From CAZEMR01 sp964513465 (GTDB lineage Bacteria > Bacteroidota > Ignavibacteria > Kapaibacteriales > UBA2268), in the NCBI GenBank assembly GCA_964513465.1, contig CAZEMR010000089.1, positions 1 through 11,538 on the forward strand: a stretch of DNA of 11,538 bases. Direction: 5' to 3'. The notes under the pieces were generated by a model. That model had not been told where the DNA came from. It did no database searches and saw only the letters and a list, made by a program, of their open reading frames with translations. Shown one piece after another: positions 1 to 6,584 of this stretch (position 1 is the first letter of the stretch; every line of letters begins with the position of its first letter). Both the position numbers and the translations under genes were made by a program.

Positions 1-2
1 CC

Positions 3-71
3 TGTCGCAGCGTCGGCGATGTGGAGATCCTCGTCAGCGTCCAACGCCGCACTGAAATAGTGGACAAATAA
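3..71 (+). pseudogene. polX: PolX palm fragment upstream of an in-frame TAA (5' end outside window)
   Basis: Reading from base 3, in the same frame as the ORF at 135, the translation gives a PolX palm motif (CRSVGDVEILV) and then EIVDK followed by TAA at 69-71. After the stop the same frame continues with TKSHQVDSIISKGDKEST, which is what the PolX family has at this point, with the stop in the place of a usual Phe or Leu. The family match therefore spans the stop without any frame change. The first-strand metal motif reads GDVE where PolX and Pol beta normally have Asp-x-Asp, so the second carboxylate is Glu. This is either a nonsense mutation, a base error in the assembly, or a real split of the gene. 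The upstream start lies outside the window. Confidence 0.7.
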
Positions 72-134
72 ACAAAATCTCACCAAGTCGATTCCATTAT
101 TTCCAAAGGCGACAAAGAATCGACGATCCTTCTC

Positions 135-1136
135 ATGTCGGGGCTGCAGGTAGACCTGCGACGCGTCCACGAAGTCAACTACGGCGCAGCGCTGATGTAT
201 TTCACCGGCTCGAAAGAGCACAACGTCGGGCTCCGCAAAATTGCGCAGGATAACGACTGGAAACTCAACGAATACGGGCTCTTCGACGGCGACGACCGCA
301 TCGCAGGCAAATCCGAGAAAGAGGTTTACGACAAACTCGGCCTTATATATATCCCCCCGGAACTGCGCGAAAACCGCGGCGAAATCGATGCCGCAAAGGA
401 CGGCAAGCTGCCCGACCTCGTCACCATGGATAACATCAAAGGCGAGCTGCACGCCCACACCAAAGCCACCGACGGAAAAAACACTATCCGCGAGATGGCC
501 GACGCCGCCCGCGACCGCGGATATTCGTATATCGCAATCACAGAGCACTCCAAGGAAGTGCATGTGGCTGGGGGACTTGGCGCGGACGAGCTGCGGAAGC
601 ATACCGACGAGATCGAGGAAATTAACGAAGATTATCATAATTTTAAAATAATGAAGGGCGTCGAGGTGGACATCCTCGAAAGCGGCGAGCTCGACTTGCC
701 GGACGATGTGCTCAAACGACTCGACTACGTGCTCGCGGCCGTGCATTATAATTTCGATATGCCCGAGGAAAAGATGACCAGACGCATGCTTAAAGCCATG
801 GATAATAAACATGTTAACGCAATCGCCCACCCATTCGGGAAAAAGATAAACGAGCGCGAGCCCTATCCGATGGACTTCGACAAAATTCTCGAAAAGGCCA
901 AAGAGCGCGGCATTTTTCTCGAAATGAACGGCAATCCTCAGCGTTTCGATCTCGACGACGTCCACTGCAAGGCAGCCAAAGAAGCCGGCGTCAAAATCGC
1001 AATCGGCACCGATTCGCATTCGACCCAGGACCTCGATTTCATGCGCAATTCTGTGGCCTACGCACGGCGCGGCTGGCTCGAAAAGAGCGATGTGGTCAAC
1101 ACCCGCACGTGGACGGAGCTAAAAAAATTACTTTGA
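135..1136 (+). CDS. polX: PolX-family protein, C-terminal part: end of polymerase palm plus intact PHP nuclease domain
   Basis: Family X polymerases of bacteria join a Pol beta-like polymerase to a PHP phosphoesterase that acts as a Mn-dependent 3'-5' exonuclease, AP endonuclease and 3' phosphodiesterase in base-excision repair. Here residues 1-100 are the end of the palm, including the third catalytic Asp (QVDLR, D7) and the conserved FTGSKEHN. Residues 101-333 are the PHP domain. All nine expected PHP metal ligands are visible: H106 and H108 (HAH), D113, H138, E177, H204, H232, D293 and H295. The C-terminus ARRGWLEKSDVVNT is typical. At 333 aa it is far shorter than the usual 570 or so, because a TAA at 69-71 interrupts the same frame upstream. 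The ATG at 135 lies inside the palm and has no clear ribosome binding site, so it is the first available Met rather than a natural start. The stop is 28 nt before ligA, suggesting an operon. Confidence 0.9.
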   Translation: MSGLQVDLRRVHEVNYGAALMYFTGSKEHNVGLRKIAQDNDWKLNEYGLFDGDDRIAGKSEKEVYDKLGLIYIPPELRENRGEIDAAKDGKLPDLVTMDNIKGELHAHTKATDGKNTIREMADAARDRGYSYIAITEHSKEVHVAGGLGADELRKHTDEIEEINEDYHNFKIMKGVEVDILESGELDLPDDVLKRLDYVLAAVHYNFDMPEEKMTRRMLKAMDNKHVNAIAHPFGKKINEREPYPMDFDKILEKAKERGIFLEMNGNPQRFDLDDVHCKAAKEAGVKIAIGTDSHSTQDLDFMRNSVAYARRGWLEKSDVVNTRTWTELKKLL

Positions 1137-1164
1137 ATATTTCTCATAATGCATTTATATCACA

Positions 1165-3210
1165 ATGAATTACAAACAAAACCCCGACACCGATTTCAAG
1201 CCGGTGGATGAATTATCCGAAAATGAAGCCCAAAAGCAGATCGAGGCTCTCCGCGAGGGAATCGAATACCACGACTACCGCTATTATGTCAAAAACGACC
1301 CTGCAATCAGCGATGCCAAATACGACAAATTATTTCATCGCCTCGAAGACCTCGAACGCGAATTCCCCAAATATAAATCCGAAGACTCCCCCACCCAAAA
1401 AATCGGCGGCAGGCCGATGGACAAGCTCAAAAAAGTAAAACACGCCCGTAAAATGCTAAGCCTGAACGCATCGATAGAGGAGGGTGAGATCAAAGATTTT
1501 TACGACGACGTCAATGACGCAGTCGATTCGCCGAAATTCACACTCGAGCCAAAATTCGACGGCCTCTCGGTCGAAATTATTTACAAAAAGGGCAAATTGC
1601 AGCGCGCCGCCACCCGTGGCGACGGCAAAACCGGCGAGGACATCACCGACAACGTCAAAACCATCGGCAGCGTCCCGCTCCGCCTGCGCAAGGAAGGGGA
1701 TATCCCAAAATACCTCGCTGTCCGCGGCGAAATATATATGCCAAAAGACGGATTCCGCGAGATTAACAAAAAGCTCACTGAAAAGGGCGAGAACGCCTTC
1801 GCCAATCCCCGCAATGCCGCAGCCGGCATGGTTCGCCAGCTCGATCCCAAAAACGTCGCCGATAAACCGCTCGACATCTTCTTTTATGATATTATGAAAA
1901 TAAAGGGGGTGAAAATCAACGACCACAGCGAGGCTATCGCAAAATTACCCGAATGGGGATTAAAAATTAATGATGACATGAAATCGGCCAAATCATTCAA
2001 AAAAATCAAGAAATATCACGAAAAAATGGCCGAACGCCGCGACGACCTCGACTACGAAATCGATGGAATCGTAATTAAATTAAACGACCTCGAAAAGCGG
2101 AAAAAAATGGGCGCTCGCCACCGCAGTCCGAAATGGGCGCACGCGTGGAAATTCGAGCCTCGCCGCGAGGTCACCCGCCTGCGAGAAATCGTCGTCCAGG
2201 TTGGCCGCACGGGTATGCTCACCCCTGTGGCGCTGCTCGATCCGGTCAACGTCGGCGGCGTCACCGTGAGCCGGGCCACTCTCCACAACCGCGACGAAGT
2301 CCGCAAAAAAGACCTCCGCTCCGGCGATAAAGTCCGCGTCGTACGAGCGGGCGACGTCATCCCCGAGGTCGAGGAGCGCATAAAAGAGCGTGGCCGCAAA
2401 CGCGGTAAAAAATTCAAAATGCCGAAGCAATGCCCCGTTTGCGATACCGATATAATCCGCGAGGGGGCGTATTTCATCTGCCCGAACCATCTCGCCTGCC
2501 CGGCGCAGGTCAAGGGAAATATCGAACATTATGCTTCGCGCGATGCAATGAACATAGATCATCTCGGCGAAGAGACCGTCTCCGATCTTGTTGATAATCA
2601 CGGAGTTGAAGATGTTTCCGATTTATATAAATTAGACAAGAACGATCTCGAAGAGCTGGAGGGATTCGCCGAAAAATCCGCCATAAATTTATACGAATCA
2701 ATCCAAAATGCGAAGGAGGCGCGGCTCGACCGATTCCTCTACGCGCTGGGCATCAGGCACTGCGGCCGGCATATCTCGCAGGTTGTCGCCCGGCAGTTCC
2801 GCACCCTGGATAATATTCGCAATGCGAAAAAACGCGACTTCAAAAAAATCGACGAGATCGGCCCTGAAATCGCCACCAGCCTTTATGAATTTTTTAATGA
2901 TGAAAATAATCTCGATGTGATCGACGAATTGCTCGATCAGGGAGTCGAGGTAGATGATATGCCCGGCGAGGAAGAGCAGCCGCTCGAAGGCAAAAAATTC
3001 GTATTCACCGGCGGGCTGGCCGACTTCACACGCGACGAGGCAAAGCGCACGGTCGAAGACCTCGGAGGCCGCGCCACATCGAGCGTCAGCGGCGAAACGG
3101 ACTACCTCGTGGCCGGCGAAGCCCCCGGCAGCAAGCTCGACGATGCCAAAGACGAAGAGGACGTGGAAATAATCGACGAAAACGAATTCAAGAAATTAAT
3201 AAATAAATAA
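1165..3210 (+). CDS. ligA: NAD-dependent DNA ligase LigA
   Basis: Seals single-strand nicks in replication and repair using NAD+ as adenylate donor, in the cytoplasm. The full domain order is present in 681 aa, a normal length. Domain Ia with the NAD-binding Tyr/Asp pattern (YYVKNDPAISDAKYD) is at about 40-54. The adenylation motif EPKFDG carries the nucleotide-accepting lysine K130. RGDGKTGED is at 151-159, and the OB-fold core has VGRTGMLTPVA near 346-356. A four-Cys zinc finger (C423, C426, C439, C445) precedes the helix-hairpin-helix repeats at about 460-580. A C-terminal BRCT domain spans about 606-680 (PLEGKKFVFTGGL). No catalytic residue is missing. The upstream spacer is 28 nt with no obvious Shine-Dalgarno sequence, so it is probably translated in an operon with polX. 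The start is fixed by the N-terminal domain layout, though the first 20 residues are less conserved. fpg follows after 10 nt. Confidence 0.97.
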   Translation: MNYKQNPDTDFKPVDELSENEAQKQIEALREGIEYHDYRYYVKNDPAISDAKYDKLFHRLEDLEREFPKYKSEDSPTQKIGGRPMDKLKKVKHARKMLSLNASIEEGEIKDFYDDVNDAVDSPKFTLEPKFDGLSVEIIYKKGKLQRAATRGDGKTGEDITDNVKTIGSVPLRLRKEGDIPKYLAVRGEIYMPKDGFREINKKLTEKGENAFANPRNAAAGMVRQLDPKNVADKPLDIFFYDIMKIKGVKINDHSEAIAKLPEWGLKINDDMKSAKSFKKIKKYHEKMAERRDDLDYEIDGIVIKLNDLEKRKKMGARHRSPKWAHAWKFEPRREVTRLREIVVQVGRTGMLTPVALLDPVNVGGVTVSRATLHNRDEVRKKDLRSGDKVRVVRAGDVIPEVEERIKERGRKRGKKFKMPKQCPVCDTDIIREGAYFICPNHLACPAQVKGNIEHYASRDAMNIDHLGEETVSDLVDNHGVEDVSDLYKLDKNDLEELEGFAEKSAINLYESIQNAKEARLDRFLYALGIRHCGRHISQVVARQFRTLDNIRNAKKRDFKKIDEIGPEIATSLYEFFNDENNLDVIDELLDQGVEVDDMPGEEEQPLEGKKFVFTGGLADFTRDEAKRTVEDLGGRATSSVSGETDYLVAGEAPGSKLDDAKDEEDVEIIDENEFKKLINK

Positions 3211-3220
3211 TGGAGTATCT

Positions 3221-3994
3221 ATGCCTGAATTGCCGGATTTAGAGGTTTATAAAAAATATATCGATTCGACTGCCCTGCACAAAAAAATTGACGAAGTCGA
3301 GATCACCGAAGACCGCGTGGTCGAACCCGATAATGACAAATTAAAAACCGAATTAAAAGATAAAAAATTCAGCGAGACACATCGCCACGGAAAATATTTA
3401 TTTCTCGACTACGGCTCGGGCTGGCTGATGATGCACTTCGGGATGAGCGGAAATGTGAAATATTTCAAAAATGACGAAGAGCGCGACGAGCACCAGCGCG
3501 TGCTGTTTCATCTCGAAAACGGCTATTCGCTCGCATACGTCAGCCAGAGGATGCTGGGCAAGATCGACCTATCCGAAAGCCCCGATAAGTACTGCTCGGA
3601 CAATAACATAGGCCCGGACGCATACCGGCTGTCCGAATCCGATTTTGTAGAAAAAATCAAATCCAAACGCGGTATGATCAAAACCGCTTTGATGGATCAG
3701 AGTCTGATTTCGGGCATTGGAAATATTTATTCCGACGAAATATTATTCCATGCGCGCATCCATCCCGAAACCAAAATCAGCGATTTGAGCGACGACGACG
3801 TCCGGCATATTTACGAAAAGATGCAGAAAGTATTCGACGAAGCCATCGCCGGGAACGTGCGCAAATTCCCGGATAACTTCCTCATCCCCCGCCGGGAAGA
3901 AGGCACATCCTGCCCGAAATGCGGCGGCGAGGTCGAAAAGCTCGAAGTCGGCGGGCGCTCAACATATATATGCTCGCGCTGCCAGAGCTTATAA
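3221..3994 (+). CDS. mutM: Formamidopyrimidine-DNA glycosylase (Fpg/MutM family)
   Basis: Bifunctional DNA glycosylase and AP lyase that removes oxidised purines such as 8-oxoguanine and FapyG. The N-terminus MPELPDLE gives the catalytic Pro (first residue after Met removal) and the general acid Glu3. K58 (RHGKYL) matches the phosphate-contacting lysine. HFGMSG at 72-77 supplies the void-filling Met. The H2TH region includes DQSLISGIGNIY (159-170) with N168. A four-Cys zinc finger (C231, C234, C251, C254) ends in the family's CSRCQ, with an Arg in the finger loop (R246). Two departures from the usual E. coli-type sequence: PELPD instead of PELPE, and QRML instead of the DPRRF loop, so the intercalating Phe is Leu while the Arg is kept. 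Length is 257 aa, slightly short for the family. A good ribosome binding site (GGAG, 3212-3215) sits 5 nt before the ATG. The 10-nt gap to ligA supports cotranscription. Nei-type specificity is less likely because of the lysine and zinc-finger pattern. Confidence 0.94.
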   Translation: MPELPDLEVYKKYIDSTALHKKIDEVEITEDRVVEPDNDKLKTELKDKKFSETHRHGKYLFLDYGSGWLMMHFGMSGNVKYFKNDEERDEHQRVLFHLENGYSLAYVSQRMLGKIDLSESPDKYCSDNNIGPDAYRLSESDFVEKIKSKRGMIKTALMDQSLISGIGNIYSDEILFHARIHPETKISDLSDDDVRHIYEKMQKVFDEAIAGNVRKFPDNFLIPRREEGTSCPKCGGEVEKLEVGGRSTYICSRCQSL

Positions 3995-4783
3995 ACCGCC
4001 GATCATATCGCGGTATTGTTTAGCTTTTTCGCGGGCTTTTTCGGCAAAATCCACTTTGTCAGAGGCAAAGATTATTCCGCGCGAAACATTGACAATCGCC
4101 GGGCCGTTGCCGTTTGCCTTCATCGTAGCGGCGATGTCGCCGCCCTGGGCGCCGACTCCGGGTATCAGCAGCATATTATTTTTCGCTATCTCGCGGATCG
4201 AAGCCAGTTCTTCCGGATACGTCGCTCCGACAACATATCCCAGATTGGCGCGGTCGGCCCAAGTGAGAGATTTTTCGACAACGTGGCGATAGATCGGCTT
4301 GCCTTCGGACTCCAGCTTCTGGAAATCAGCCGATCCGGGGTTGGACGTAAGCGCCAAAAGGAAGACCATTTTTTCCTTTTCCTCGAGGAAGGGAGACACG
4401 GAATCTTTTCCCATGTATGGATTTACGGTAATCGCATCAGCGCCGAAGCGATCCAGAATCGCAGTAGAATAAAATTTGGATGTATTGCCGATGTCGCCGC
4501 GCTTTGCGTCTGCGATTATGACGATATCTTTCGGAATTGCGTCGATGGTTTTTTCGATAATATCGAATCCGTTGCGGCCATATCTTTCATAAAACGCGAA
4601 ATTTATTTTGTAAGCGCATACCAGATCGCGGGTTGTTTCGATTATTGATCGATTGAACAGCAGCATCCCGCCGGGCACATCACGCAAGAAATGCGGAATT
4701 TTCAGAATATCCGTATCAAGCCCTACGCACAGCCGGGATTTATTTTTTTCGCTTGCTTTGATTATTTTGTCGTATGTTTTCAT
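3989..4783 (-). CDS. pyrF: Orotidine 5'-phosphate decarboxylase, type 2 (PyrF)
   Basis: Catalyses the last step of de novo UMP synthesis, OMP to UMP plus CO2, in the cytoplasm. The catalytic block DAKRGDIGNT is at residues 92-101, with the Asp-Lys-Asp charge network D92, K94 and D97. CVGLDTD at 19-25 starts the barrel. The phosphate-binding segments PGVGAQGGD (208-216) and SRGI (234-237) are intact. At 264 aa it has the length and sequence style of the type 2 subfamily rather than the shorter E. coli type. The upstream neighbour on the same strand is the M48 protease gene, 36 nt away, so readthrough is likely. The leader ends AAAGGCT before the ATG, a weak and close ribosome site. The gene converges on fpg and overlaps its 3' end by 6 bp: the pyrF TAA is antisense to the last fpg codon (TTA). 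Confidence 0.96.
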   Translation of the reverse strand: MKTYDKIIKASEKNKSRLCVGLDTDILKIPHFLRDVPGGMLLFNRSIIETTRDLVCAYKINFAFYERYGRNGFDIIEKTIDAIPKDIVIIADAKRGDIGNTSKFYSTAILDRFGADAITVNPYMGKDSVSPFLEEKEKMVFLLALTSNPGSADFQKLESEGKPIYRHVVEKSLTWADRANLGYVVGATYPEELASIREIAKNNMLLIPGVGAQGGDIAATMKANGNGPAIVNVSRGIIFASDKVDFAEKAREKAKQYRDMIGGL

Positions 4784-4819
4784 AGCCTTTTATTTTTTAT
4801 ATCCTTTAATATCTATTAA

Positions 4820-5647
4820 TTACGGAAGCATACTCCTATACTGAATATATCTTTGCGTAAACAAATTTCCTTCGTCCGGATCGGGAAGCCCGGCATTATT
4901 GATCATCTGCTCCATCTTCTGCATTCTGTCCTGGGGCAGCGGATGCGTCGATAATAGCTCCTGCAAAAATCCGGCATCGCGGTCCTGGTCTACCTTTTCG
5001 AAGAAAAATATAATTCCGCCCGGATACCAGCGCGTCGATTGCAAGTAATTGAACGAGTATTCATCTGCTTCGTATTCGTCGTCGCGGCTGTTTTTGAGGA
5101 GGGCCAGATTGGTCAGAATCTCGCCGACGACCGTTTCGAGCTGCGAAGGATCGTCGCCGAGCAGCAGATTCGCCAGAAATTGCGCTCCATAAGCCTTTGT
5201 GATTCGCTGAGTTGCGTGGCGCAGCTCTGCGTGGGCAACCTCATGGGCTAATATGCCGGCCATGGTGGCCTCGTTATCCAGAAACTTCATAAGCCCCGTA
5301 TATACATACAGATAGCCGCCAGGCGCTGCGAACGCATTGACCGTTTCGTCGTCGTCTATCACAGTCACGGTGTAAGCAAACCGATTGCGGTAGTCGATCA
5401 TCGGCGACAAAACGATCGAATCGACCATATTCTGAAGGTACTGTGTAATTGTTTTATTATTTAGTATCGGGAATTCCGATGGGTTGCTGCGAATCTGGCG
5501 ATCGAGTTCTTTGCCAAGCTCGACGTCCCTCGATACGGGAAAGATATTAACCGAGAGCGGGTCCTCACAACTCTGAAAAGCCGGAGCGATCATCCCGATC
5601 ATCAGGATAATCAGAAGTCGGCCAGAGAAATTCAGTATTTTTTTCAT
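4820..5647 (-). CDS. M48-family zinc metalloprotease, predicted lipoprotein
   Basis: Periplasmic or membrane-anchored protease of the M48 (BepA/YfgC, LoiP-like) group, which in studied bacteria acts in envelope protein quality control. The zinc site is HEVAH, with the third ligand in EYEAD about 50 residues later. THPLPQDRM near the C-terminus carries the His that in BepA approaches the zinc. VNAFAAPGGYLYVYTGL is the usual strand before the active helix. The N-terminus has Lys-Lys, a hydrophobic stretch and a Cys in the context AFQSC, a relaxed lipobox of the kind found outside Proteobacteria, so a lipid anchor is likely. No TPR domain follows, so this is a single-domain protein. Two starts are possible, two codons apart. 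I chose the second ATG (MKKIL...) because a GGA sits 7 nt before it but only 1 nt before the first ATG (5653). It lies 80 nt after truA and 36 nt before pyrF on the same strand. Confidence 0.9.
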   Translation of the reverse strand: MKKILNFSGRLLIILMIGMIAPAFQSCEDPLSVNIFPVSRDVELGKELDRQIRSNPSEFPILNNKTITQYLQNMVDSIVLSPMIDYRNRFAYTVTVIDDDETVNAFAAPGGYLYVYTGLMKFLDNEATMAGILAHEVAHAELRHATQRITKAYGAQFLANLLLGDDPSQLETVVGEILTNLALLKNSRDDEYEADEYSFNYLQSTRWYPGGIIFFFEKVDQDRDAGFLQELLSTHPLPQDRMQKMEQMINNAGLPDPDEGNLFTQRYIQYRSMLP

Positions 5648-5727
5648 GATCATTTCCGGATAAATTTATTTCAAAGATGAATTGACAATCCGATTTACTG
5701 CGGTTAATGGCATATTAATATATAATT

Positions 5728-6489
5728 TTATTTGAATAAATCTAAATCCGGGGGGTAAAAAATTTTTTCGAGGGTGAGTCCCTCCGGCGGCGCAAGCGGC
5801 GACTGGCCTTCGCGCGAGGGATTATCCAGCGCCCGGCGGATGCTGCCGATCGAGCGCTTGCCGCGGGCAAAGTCGAGCATTGCGCCGGTCACACCGCGTA
5901 CCATCCCGTATACGAAGCGGTCGGCGCGGATAGTAAGCCGCCACATTATTGGTTCGACGCGCTCCCAGCGGCAGATGTCCACATTGCAGACGTAGTGCTT
6001 TGTTTCGGCATTAAATTTTGAAAATGAGGTAAAATCGTGGCTGCCGACGAATAACTCGGCCGCGCCATTCATCAGCTCAGGATTGATCGGAAATTTGTAA
6101 TAAGTCGCGAAATGATTCAGAAATACGGAATCGCGCGTGATTATGCTGTATGAATACTCGCGGGCTGATGCGTCGAAGCGGGCATTGAATTTCCGATTGA
6201 TTATCGCCGCGCCGTTGATACGGATGTCCCGCGGAAGATTGGCGTTCATGGCTTTGCGGATTTTTTCCTCGCGAACGGGGAATTCCTTATTTAAATACGT
6301 ATGGGTTACCTGTCCGCGTGCGTGCACCCCCGAATCGGTGCGTCCGGCTGCTATGGCATTGAGCTTATCGCCGGAAATACGCATAAGCGCTGTCTCTACG
6401 GCCTCCTGCACTGTCATCGCATTGGGCTGGCGCTGCCATCCGGCATAGCTGGCGCCATCGTATTCTATCCGCAGAACCAATGTTTTCAT
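5728..6489 (-). CDS. truA: tRNA pseudouridine(38-40) synthase TruA
   Basis: Converts uridines 38-40 in the anticodon stem-loop of many tRNAs to pseudouridine. The catalytic Asp is D52 in GRTDSGVHA (49-57), near residue 60 as in the family. Other conserved blocks are IEYDGASYAGWQRQ (8-21), FNARFDASAREYSY (101-114), GSHDFTSFSK (149-158) and the substrate-binding RFVYGMVR (191-198). Length from this start is 253 aa, normal. I chose the ATG at 6489 because MKTLVLRIEYDG is the usual TruA beginning; the longer frame would need a TTG start (6504) and adds five non-conserved residues. Neither start has a Shine-Dalgarno site. The ATG is only 29 nt past the T-tract of the tpl terminator. It may head a truA, M48 protease, pyrF transcript. 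Confidence 0.95.
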   Translation of the reverse strand: MKTLVLRIEYDGASYAGWQRQPNAMTVQEAVETALMRISGDKLNAIAAGRTDSGVHARGQVTHTYLNKEFPVREEKIRKAMNANLPRDIRINGAAIINRKFNARFDASAREYSYSIITRDSVFLNHFATYYKFPINPELMNGAAELFVGSHDFTSFSKFNAETKHYVCNVDICRWERVEPIMWRLTIRADRFVYGMVRGVTGAMLDFARGKRSIGSIRRALDNPSREGQSPLAPPEGLTLEKIFYPPDLDLFK

Positions 6490-6518
6490 AAATATATAAT
6501 TCAATATTTTAAATAATC

Positions 6519-6558
6519 AAAAAAAATCTGTGCTGCCCAATTGCCGGACCGCACAGAT
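6519..6558 (-). terminator. Rho-independent terminator of the tyrosine phenol-lyase gene
   Basis: Read on the - strand, ATCTGTGC (6558-6551) pairs perfectly with GCACAGAT (6533-6526), followed directly by a run of eight T (6526-6519). The 17-nt interior can add a GTCC/GGGC helix with one wobble pair. The hairpin begins 26 nt after the tpl stop codon. Confidence 0.9.
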
Positions 6559-6584
6559 CAATATATGAAATTCTTCCGAAAAAA

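Noticed and set aside
69..71. TAA read as a sense codon (code reassignment)
   Set aside because: TAA is the normal stop of ligA, fpg, pyrF, truA, the M48 gene, tpl, ogg and the PLP-enzyme gene in this window.
4016..4648. 210-aa + strand reading frame opposite pyrF
   Set aside because: It is fully antisense to pyrF, whose family motifs are complete, and its translation shows no recognisable domain.
5682..5687. TTGACA on the + strand as a -35 box
   Set aside because: No good -10 box lies at a normal distance and no + strand gene follows; the area is occupied by the truA and M48 genes on the other strand.
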